Shown here: piece by piece, positions 6,581 to 11,544 of the stretch
Layout of the letters: each line of letters starts with the position of its first letter
Numbering within the stretch: position 1 is the stretch's first letter
DNA from: Candidatus Nanohaloarchaea archaeon
GTDB taxonomy: Archaea > EX4484-52 > GLR71
Assembly (NCBI GenBank): GCA_030671745.1
Contig: DAOVHT010000031.1
Location: 1 to 11,544, forward strand
Length of the DNA: 11,544 nucleotides
Reading direction: 5' to 3'
Notes under the pieces: generated by a model
Database searches by the model: none
Told to the model about the DNA's origin: nothing
Seen by the model: only the letters and a program-made list of their open reading frames with translations
Position numbers and translations under genes: made by a program

Positions 6581-6871
6581 ATGAATGACACTGACGCAAA
6601 ACTTTTATACGAGCGGATGGCAGAACTGAACATAAACATAGCAAAGCTCGGAAAAGACATAAATGGTCTCAACAAGACTCAGAAAGAACTGTCATCAAAA
6701 CTTGACATATTACCTAAAGAAGTGTTCAGTGCCGCATCAGAAGTGTCCTCAAAGACCTCTCTTGATGAATTGCGCACAATAATATCGGAAGTATCAATGA
6801 CATCAAACGACATCCAGAAGACAGTAGATACTATATTTGAGACATTCACAAAAGAAAAGGCAGTAAAATAA
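6581..6871 (+). CDS. Small coiled-coil protein (96 aa)
   Basis: I do not recognise a family. The protein is hydrophilic and almost wholly helical. Heptad-like spacing of Leu/Ile/Met runs from about 8 to 45 (LLYERMAELNINIAKLGKDI and on), and another helical segment spans about 60-90. GGTGAT (6570-6575) overlaps the stop of the upstream membrane-protein gene and lies five bases before this ATG. That indicates coupled translation. The gene ends nine bases before hisS. One inference is that the coiled coil pairs with the small membrane protein, giving a membrane-anchored helical complex; nothing in the sequence links it directly to tRNA charging. Confidence 0.72.
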   Translation: MNDTDAKLLYERMAELNINIAKLGKDINGLNKTQKELSSKLDILPKEVFSAASEVSSKTSLDELRTIISEVSMTSNDIQKTVDTIFETFTKEKAVK

Positions 6872-6880
6872 GGTAATTTT

Positions 6881-8131
6881 ATGGTAGAATATCAACCACC
6901 GCGAGGGATGAAAGACATAGTCGCAGACGAGATGGAAAAACGCAAATGGATATATACCAATATCCGGACCGTCCTTGACAGCTACGGCTACGCAGAAGTT
7001 GCGCCCACAGAACTCGAGATGTGGGACACACTCGCCGCAAAGGCCGGCGAAGATAATCTTGGCGAGGTCTATGATTTCAAAGACAAGGGCGACAGAAGAC
7101 TGGCATTAAGATTTGATCTCACCTGCGGCATCGCACGGATGGTGGCTGGCATGCGCACGCCAAGACCGATAAAACTTTACGCGATAGGCAACGCCTGGCG
7201 ATATGACGCTCCTCAGAAAGGCAGGTACCGTTGTTTCACCCAGTGGGATGTAGAGCTTTTCGGCACAGACTCGACAGCCGCAGATGCAGAGATAATATCA
7301 TTATCTTCAGACATCCTAAAAAGCCTAGGACTTGATTTTGAGGTAAGGGTAAACAACCGAAAACTGGTGGAGAACATATTCAACTATCTAAAAATCGATA
7401 AGAAATATTATGCAGGTGCCATGCGCACAGTCGACAAGATTCCAAAATTATCAGAATACGATATCTTGGCCGAATTTGAAAATGCAGGCATCTCAAAAGC
7501 CCAGGCCACATCCCTTCTTGATATCTTAGGCAGAAAAGGAAAACCGAAAGATCTGATTCCTATCTTAAGAAAAGAGTTTGCAAAAGACCAAAAAATCCAA
7601 GAATCAATCGACACCCTTGAAACCATTTTCGCCAGTCTTGGAAAAGAGTCCATCCTTGACCTGAGCATAGTGCGTGGGATAGGATATTACACAGGGATAG
7701 TCTTTGAAGCATTTGACCCTAAAGCAGAAAAGTTAGGTTCACTTTTTGCAGGCGGACGGTTTGACGGTCTCGTCGGAGTCTACGGCAAGGAAGACATGCC
7801 AGCGGTAGGAGTAGGTGGTGGTATGGAACGGCTTCTAGAAGTTCTTGAACAGAAAAACGCCTTTGAAAAGATGAAACGCCCGAAATCAGTATTTATCGCG
7901 CCAGTAAACGATGATGTCAGACCTTATGCAAAAAAGGTTGCCTCAACTTTCAGAAAGAAAGGTTTTGTGACCGAGCTTGACCTGACCGGACGAAACCTGA
8001 AAAAACAATTTGATTACGCCAACAAGAAAGGATTCGGTTATGTTGCAGTGATCGGCGACAAGGAAAAAAATGAAAAGAGTTTCATGCTAAGAGATATGGT
8101 CACAGGCAAAGAAAAAAAGATCAAGATGTGA
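6881..8131 (+). CDS. hisS: Histidyl-tRNA synthetase, archaeal type
   Basis: This class II synthetase charges tRNA-His with histidine using ATP. The 416 residues are of normal length. Visible parts are PPRGMKDI at the N-terminus (6-13), ALRFDLTCGIARMVAG (75-90), motif 2 as IGNAWRYDAPQKGRYRCFTQ (102-121) followed by WDVELFGT, the histidine-binding motif IVRGIGYYTGIVFEAF (263-278), GGRFDGL (291-297), and motif 3 as AVGVGGGMERLLE (308-320). The anticodon-binding domain covers about 335-416. GGTAAT (6872-6877) precedes the ATG by three bases. It is the last gene of a tight operon with two small proteins. All key motifs are intact, and nothing suggests a paralogue such as HisZ. Confidence 0.97.
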   Translation: MVEYQPPRGMKDIVADEMEKRKWIYTNIRTVLDSYGYAEVAPTELEMWDTLAAKAGEDNLGEVYDFKDKGDRRLALRFDLTCGIARMVAGMRTPRPIKLYAIGNAWRYDAPQKGRYRCFTQWDVELFGTDSTAADAEIISLSSDILKSLGLDFEVRVNNRKLVENIFNYLKIDKKYYAGAMRTVDKIPKLSEYDILAEFENAGISKAQATSLLDILGRKGKPKDLIPILRKEFAKDQKIQESIDTLETIFASLGKESILDLSIVRGIGYYTGIVFEAFDPKAEKLGSLFAGGRFDGLVGVYGKEDMPAVGVGGGMERLLEVLEQKNAFEKMKRPKSVFIAPVNDDVRPYAKKVASTFRKKGFVTELDLTGRNLKKQFDYANKKGFGYVAVIGDKEKNEKSFMLRDMVTGKEKKIKM

Positions 8132-8280
8132 ATGGGTTTGATGAATCAATCTTCTCAATATAATTATTAATCTAATCAATCAAGCTTTTACTGTTCAACA
8201 TACCTTTGATGCTATTGACCGGATCAATCATATCAACCTTAATAAAGATTTGAACAATTATAATATCTATAGTGATGAAA
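8132..8280. other. AT-rich intergenic gap with three ATCAATC motifs
   Basis: This 149-bp gap between hisS and the PIN-ATPase-KH gene carries no gene I can support. ATCAATC occurs at 8145-8151, 8175-8181 and 8223-8229. A promoter for the downstream gene should lie here; AATAAAGAT near 8241-8249 fits a transcription start close to 8272. Confidence 0.4.
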
Positions 8281-10077
8281 ATGAAATATGTACCTGACAC
8301 CTCAGCGATAATCGAAGGAAAAGTCATGGAGATGATCCGTGATGGCAAGCTAAAAGGTACTCTGATAATCCCAGAATTTGTAGTGTCCGAACTTGAGAAC
8401 CAGGCAAACCGCGGAAAAGAGATAGGATTCACAGGTCTTGATGAACTGAAAGCAATAAGGGACATTGCAAAAGAAAAAAAGATAACAATTACGCAGATAG
8501 GCAGGAAACCGACAGCCGAAGAGATAAAGATGGCAAGTTCCGGCCGTATTGACGCACTGATAAGGGACATTGCCCGAGACGAAAAAGCAACACTGTTGAC
8601 CGGCGACATAGTCCAAGCAAAGACTGCCGAGGCCGAAGGTGTGGATGTCACATATTTCGAGAAAGAGAAGATAACCAATTTCGCTCTTGAGGATTATTTT
8701 GACAACGAGACCATGTCAGTCCACCTAAAAGAGGGCGCAACACCAAAAGCCAAGAAAGGAAAACCAGGCGCATTCGAACTTATCTCATTAGATGAGGAAA
8801 TCATAACAAAAGACACGCTTGAAAACATAGCCCACGAGATAGTTGAACTAAACCGTGTCTCAGACGAATCATTCACAGAAATATCAAGACGAAACGTATC
8901 AGTCATCCAGCTTAAAGAATACCGGATTGCAATTACCCGACCACCATTCTCTGAAAAGATGGAGATAACCGCAGTAAGACCAATTACAAAAATCTCATTA
9001 GATGGTTACAGCTTATCAGAAAAACTAAATGCACGGATTGCAAAAGGCGCAGAAGGAATAATTATAGCAGGACCTCCAGGCCATGGTAAATCCACATTGT
9101 GCCAGGCACTTGCAGAATTTTACAATGACAAAAAAAAGATAGTCAAGACCATGGAAAATCCAAGAGACCTTCAGTTGGGTTCTGATATAACCCAATACGG
9201 TCTTTTAGAGAACAGCATGGAAAAGACAGCAGAGATCCTCCTTCTGGTTCGACCTGACATAACAATCTACGACGAGATCAGGCAGACAAAAGATTTCAGG
9301 ATATTCTCAGATATGCGCCTCGCAGGAGTCGGCATGATAGGCGTGGTCCATGCAACAAGAGCAATTGATGTCATGCACAGATTCATAGGACGGATAGAAC
9401 TCGGCATGATACCACAGATCCTGGACACTATAATATTTGTCCAGGGTGGAAAGATAGAGAGTGTATTATCTCTTTCACTGAAAGTCAAGGTGCCTCACGG
9501 CATGGTCGAGAAAGATCTGGCCCGACCAGTGATTGATGTCTACGATTTTGAGACAGGTGACGTGACCCACGAGATCTACACTTACGGTGATGAGACAGTT
9601 GTCATGCCGGTAGAAGATAACGATGATGCTGACAAATCTCCACTGAACCGTCTTGCAGAAGACAAGATACGGAAAGTGCTGAAAAAGTTCACAAGAAACC
9701 CGGACATAAAGATAACCTCACCCAAAAACATACTCGTGCGCGTACCAAAAGAAGACATCTCAGCATTGATCGGTAAAAAAGGCGCAACCATATCATCTCT
9801 TGAAGATAAGCTGGGCATGCACATATCAGTCGAGCCAATTGTCGAGACATTGAAAGAGAGTGCACTATACAAGATTTCAGAATCCGGCGGCTACATTAAT
9901 ATAGGTTTTGAAAAGTCATACATCGGCATGATTGCAGACATCTACAAAGAAAACGAGTTCTTATTCTCAGCAACTGTGGGGAAGAAAGCGCAGATCAAAG
10001 TCAAGAAGCGCTCAGACATCGGCAAGAAAGTCATGCAAGGCGCAGTGATGAAAGACCTGCGAGTTCTGGTTGAATGA
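8281..10077 (+). CDS. PIN - ATPase - KH domain protein (archaeal PINc/VapC-family ATPase)
   Basis: A three-part archaeal protein of 598 residues. A PIN nuclease-like domain (1-130) has acidic residues D6 in VPDTSAIIEG, D91 in GRIDALIRD and D109 in LLTGDI. A VirB11/PilT-like ATPase (about 230-430) has Walker A GPPGHGKST (264-272), Walker B-like ITIYDEIR (327-334) and GVVHATRAIDVMHRF (354-368). A KH RNA-binding domain (about 480-520) has the loop IGKKG (497-501). The architecture suggests ATP-driven RNA processing or decay, but the role is not established. I chose the ATG at 8281, preceded by GTGAT, because PIN domains begin directly at this point; the frame also starts at 8272 (GTG) and 8275 (ATG). 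The last 25 codons (V574 to E598 and stop) are duplicated downstream at 10888-10964, which implies that an element inserted into the 3' end and restored it. Confidence 0.92.
   Translation: MKYVPDTSAIIEGKVMEMIRDGKLKGTLIIPEFVVSELENQANRGKEIGFTGLDELKAIRDIAKEKKITITQIGRKPTAEEIKMASSGRIDALIRDIARDEKATLLTGDIVQAKTAEAEGVDVTYFEKEKITNFALEDYFDNETMSVHLKEGATPKAKKGKPGAFELISLDEEIITKDTLENIAHEIVELNRVSDESFTEISRRNVSVIQLKEYRIAITRPPFSEKMEITAVRPITKISLDGYSLSEKLNARIAKGAEGIIIAGPPGHGKSTLCQALAEFYNDKKKIVKTMENPRDLQLGSDITQYGLLENSMEKTAEILLLVRPDITIYDEIRQTKDFRIFSDMRLAGVGMIGVVHATRAIDVMHRFIGRIELGMIPQILDTIIFVQGGKIESVLSLSLKVKVPHGMVEKDLARPVIDVYDFETGDVTHEIYTYGDETVVMPVEDNDDADKSPLNRLAEDKIRKVLKKFTRNPDIKITSPKNILVRVPKEDISALIGKKGATISSLEDKLGMHISVEPIVETLKESALYKISESGGYINIGFEKSYIGMIADIYKENEFLFSATVGKKAQIKVKKRSDIGKKVMQGAVMKDLRVLVE
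10001..10077 (+). repeat. Direct repeat copy 1 (attL-like): 3' end of the PIN-ATPase-KH gene
   Basis: The 77 bp up to and including the stop codon recur at 10888-10964. The first 59 bp (10001-10059) are identical. The last 18 differ at 10060, 10066 and 10068. These changes are CGA against AGA and CTG against TTA, so both copies encode the same peptide ending KDLRVLVE. Confidence 0.93.
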
Positions 10078-10090
10078 GGTCAATTTTTAA

Positions 10091-10828
10091 TCAAGATGTA
10101 TTCATTAATCTGACCGAAAGATGGTCTATAGAAAATATATTTTCTTCATCTAATTTATCTCTCTTTTGTTTTATCTTGTTATACTCTTCATCTGTCTCTA
10201 ATAGTTTGATGACATCTCCCCTAATAAGCTTTTTATATGTTCCTTTAAGATCATTATCTTTTTCTAATAGTTCATATAATTCCGGTTTTTCTTTTTTTAC
10301 ATTTATTTTAAATCCTTCAAATCCAGTTTCATCCGACATTCTTTTTTGGAATTGTGTGTTAATCATATCTACCATTTTCAGACTGAGGTCAGTACTTAAC
10401 TTCAAAATATCAGCATCTCTGACCTCATAATTTAAACTACCTTCTGAATCGTATATTGCTCTGACCCATCCCGACCTACCGAATAAAGTATGTTCTGGAT
10501 TAATGACTTCAACAATATCACCAATATAGATTAGTTCTCCTTTATCTAGTAATTCTGAATTTCGTTGATTTCTTTCAGTTAGATTTAATGTGTATAAAAA
10601 AACGACATCTGTTTCACCCTCATAATTTACGTCTACAGAAAGATAATTCAAATCACACATCGATTGTAGGCAACGCATTGATAGTGGGGGTCCATAGCCA
10701 ATTCTAACAACTGTGCCTGTTTTTCCTTCATAGGGATTATCATCATCACCTATCCAACGGGAATTTCCTATAACTTTATCTCCAACATAAATTGGTTCTA
10801 ATTTATCTCCTTCTGTTTTAAGAGCCAT
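10091..10828 (-). CDS. Hypothetical protein with two SH3/KOW-like repeats (245 aa), cassette gene
   Basis: I do not recognise the family. The N-terminal two thirds look like an internal duplication of a small beta-barrel. Repeat 1 (about 12-83) has PIYVGDKVIG, YEGKTGTVVRIG and a closing strand VFLYTLNL. Repeat 2 (about 99-145) has LIYIGDIVEVIN, LFGRSGWVRAIY and ILKLS. The shared pattern 'IYxGDxV ... GxxGxVxxI' recalls SH3-like or KOW barrels, which bind proteins or nucleic acids; this is inference. The rest (146-245) is charged and helical. A TATA-like box is centred about 26 bases before the ATG at 10828, fitting leaderless expression. The gene fills the interval between the two copies of the host gene's 3' end and stops 13 bp from the host stop, tail to tail. 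It is AT-rich compared with the PIN-ATPase-KH gene. Confidence 0.75.
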   Translation of the reverse strand: MALKTEGDKLEPIYVGDKVIGNSRWIGDDDNPYEGKTGTVVRIGYGPPLSMRCLQSMCDLNYLSVDVNYEGETDVVFLYTLNLTERNQRNSELLDKGELIYIGDIVEVINPEHTLFGRSGWVRAIYDSEGSLNYEVRDADILKLSTDLSLKMVDMINTQFQKRMSDETGFEGFKINVKKEKPELYELLEKDNDLKGTYKKLIRGDVIKLLETDEEYNKIKQKRDKLDEENIFSIDHLSVRLMNTS

Positions 10829-10850
10829 ATTAATTATGTATTGATTATAA

Positions 10851-10858
10851 TTTATAAA
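10851..10858 (-). promoter_or_regulatory. TATA-like box of the cassette gene
   Basis: TTTATAAA, centred about 26-27 bases upstream of the ATG at 10828. It lies inside the cassette, so the gene carries its own promoter. Confidence 0.55.
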
Positions 10859-10887
10859 TGTTTACTCCTTTAAAGTATTGATAACTC

Positions 10888-10964
10888 TCAAGAAGCGCTC
10901 AGACATCGGCAAGAAAGTCATGCAAGGCGCAGTGATGAAAGACCTGAGAGTTTTAGTTGAATGA
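10888..10964 (+). pseudogene. Direct repeat copy 2 (attR-like): displaced 3' end of the PIN-ATPase-KH gene
   Basis: This fragment repeats the last 77 bp of the upstream gene including its stop codon, with 74 of 77 bases identical. The frame encodes KKRSDIGKK and on to KDLRVLVE and stop, but there is no start or upstream part of the gene, so it is not expressed as a protein. If the cassette inserted by site-specific recombination, this is the native end, and the sequence after 10964 is the gene's original downstream region. Confidence 0.88.
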
Positions 10965-11135
10965 TTGTCCTACTAAATATTTAATTCTACCAAAAGTCAC
11001 CCACACGAGTGGTTCCATACTTATATACTGGCACCTCATCCAAACATATTTCTATTGTATTAAATTGTCATCTGAAAAAGAAGAGCTGGTCACAAAATGT
11101 GACCACCTAATTTATAATAAAAATAGAGGATTGAA
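10965..11135. other. Intergenic region between the displaced repeat and the ORF6N gene
   Basis: Together with the cassette promoter and repeat copy 2 this belongs to a 307-bp stretch (10829-11135) without an intact gene. It holds a TATA-like TTATATA at 11021-11027, a perfect palindrome at 11087-11105 and an A/T-rich TTTATAATA at 11111-11119. A weak inverted repeat, CCAC/GTGG (11001-11012), lies just before the first TATA-like box. I see no tRNA or other RNA gene. Confidence 0.4.
11087..11105 (+). promoter_or_regulatory. Perfect palindrome, operator-like, upstream of the ORF6N gene
   Basis: TGGTCACAAAATGTGACCA has perfect 8-bp arms around AAA. It ends 30 bases before the ATG at 11136 and directly precedes an A/T-rich TATA-like (also TATAAT) element. 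It could be an operator for a dimeric repressor. If transcription starts from the TTATATA at 11021-11027, it would instead be a hairpin in the leader. Confidence 0.5.
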
Positions 11136-11544
11136 ATGAGTAATCATATTGTATCAGTAAATCAAGATAATCTTAAAGATAAGATTCATACTATCAGGGG
11201 CGTTCAAGTAATGCTTGATCGTGATCTGGCAAGTTTATATGATGTTAAGTCTATAAGATTAAGGGAGCAGGTGAAACGGAATAATAAACGATTTCCTTCC
11301 AAATTTATGTTCCAACTTAATGAAGCAGAAGTTGATTTTATGGTATCGCAAAATGCGATACCTTCGAAACAGCATTTAGGCGGCTCTCTTCCTTATGTTT
11401 TTACTGAGGCAGGTGTTTCTATGCTTGCTTCTGTCCTCAAAAGTGAAACTGCTGTAAAAATGAGTGTGCAAATTATTCGTGCCTTCATAGGTATGCGGAA
11501 ATTCATCGCCAACAATGCCGCTATCTTCCAACGCCTGGACAGCA
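11136..11544 (+). CDS. ORF6N-domain (phage antirepressor-like) DNA-binding protein, N-terminal part
   Basis: The first 136 codons of a gene that runs off the window. An ORF6N domain (PF10543) covers about residues 17-110. Visible are IRGVQVMLDRDLASLYDVKS, then LREQVKRNNKRFPSKFMFQL, LPYVFTEAGVSMLASVLKSE and IIRAFIGMRKFI. The domain occurs in phage antirepressor-like and plasmid-borne proteins of bacteria and archaea, and is thought to bind DNA. The start at 11136 has AGAGGA (11125-11130) five bases upstream. That resembles a bacterial purine-rich site more than the GGTG/GTGAT sites elsewhere in the window. With the adjacent insertion scar and palindrome, it is probably horizontally acquired. 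The C-terminal part, usually coiled coil in this family, is outside the window. Confidence 0.92.
   Translation, partial: MSNHIVSVNQDNLKDKIHTIRGVQVMLDRDLASLYDVKSIRLREQVKRNNKRFPSKFMFQLNEAEVDFMVSQNAIPSKQHLGGSLPYVFTEAGVSMLASVLKSETAVKMSVQIIRAFIGMRKFIANNAAIFQRLDS
11342..11362 (+). repeat. Perfect 9-bp inverted repeat inside the ORF6N coding region
   Basis: GGTATCGCA (11342-11350) and TGCGATACC (11354-11362) are separated by AAA and would fold into a tight hairpin in DNA or mRNA. It encodes part of VSQNAIPS. It has the same arm-AAA-arm layout as the palindrome at 11087-11105 but a different sequence. Confidence 0.85.

Larger units (their letters stand above)
10001..10964. mobile_element. Putative single-gene integrated cassette in the 3' end of the PIN-ATPase-KH gene
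   Basis: The direct repeats 10001-10077 and 10888-10964 bound about 810 bp of new sequence with one gene on the opposite strand. Upstream of the shared 59-bp block, the distal copy has no similarity to the host gene. Downstream of the block, both copies encode the same C-terminus with synonymous differences. That is what site-specific integration into a gene's 3' end predicts: attL restored by the element, attR carrying the displaced original end. No integrase or terminal inverted repeat is visible inside. The cassette may have been moved in trans, be a deletion remnant, or have entered by homologous recombination. Confidence 0.6.

Noticed and set aside
8172..8678. Minus-strand reading frame of 168 codons
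   Set aside because: Mostly antisense to the PIN domain of the 8281-10077 gene; Ser/Ile/Phe-rich with no recognisable motif.
10074..10430. Plus-strand reading frame of 118 codons starting in an ATGA overlap with the PIN-ATPase-KH stop
   Set aside because: It is antisense to the 245-residue gene, and its Ser/Phe/Leu-rich composition is typical of a shadow frame. The opposite strand has a promoter and an internal domain repeat.
11001..11012. CCAC/GTGG inverted repeat near the TTATATA element
   Set aside because: Only four base pairs per arm; too short to claim as an operator by itself.
10957..11139. Plus-strand frame of 60 codons from the displaced repeat into the ORF6N start
   Set aside because: It spans two TATA-like elements and a palindrome, has no ribosome binding site and no protein-like pattern.
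1..11544. CRISPR array, tRNA or rRNA gene, transposase or integrase
   Set aside because: No regularly spaced repeats, no cloverleaf-like sequence, no rRNA similarity and no recombinase motif seen on either strand.

Overview
The window looks like a piece of an archaeal chromosome. It encodes an archaeal Orc1/Cdc6 initiator, an archaeal-type histidyl-tRNA synthetase and a PIN-ATPase-KH protein typical of archaea. Many genes have an A/T-rich TATA element centred 26-28 bases upstream of the start codon, as in leaderless archaeal mRNAs. Others have a short leader with a GGTG/GTGAT ribosome binding site. I see no marker that fixes the lineage; an uncultivated euryarchaeal, Altiarchaeota or DPANN-type genome would fit.

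Layout. At 1-326 (minus) is the N-terminal part of a PF04307 (DUF457/YdjM-like) membrane protein. At 433-1002 (plus) is an orphan gene convergent with an SdpI-family membrane protein (1006-1647, minus). An AlbA_2/Schlafen-type regulator (1779-3194, plus) follows, with a palindrome just upstream of its promoter. Then come LL-diaminopimelate aminotransferase DapL (3363-4586, minus), Orc1/Cdc6 (4687-5712, minus) and an orphan gene (5772-6266, minus). A compact plus-strand operon, 6377-8131, encodes a two-helix membrane protein, a small coiled-coil protein and HisRS. At 8281-10077 (plus) is the PIN-ATPase-KH protein. Downstream are an orphan with two SH3/KOW-like repeats (10091-10828, minus) and the start of an ORF6N-domain gene (11136 to the window end, plus).

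The most striking signal lies at 10001-10964. The last 77 bp of the PIN-ATPase-KH gene, stop codon included, are repeated 887 bp downstream. The first 59 bp are identical. The remaining 18 bp differ at three positions, all synonymous (CGA/AGA and CTG/TTA). Between the copies lies one gene on the opposite strand. This is the expected footprint of an element that inserted into the 3' end of a gene and rebuilt that end with its own copy, leaving the original end displaced. No recombinase is present, so it would be a one-gene cassette moved in trans, or a remnant.

Conserved housekeeping genes (dapL, orc1, hisS, PIN-ATPase-KH) alternate with AT-rich orphan or accessory genes (433-1002, 1779-3194, 5772-6266, 10091-10828, 11136-end). 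The orphans have their own promoters. This suggests repeated insertion of single genes between core genes. I see no tRNA, rRNA, CRISPR array or recombinase gene.
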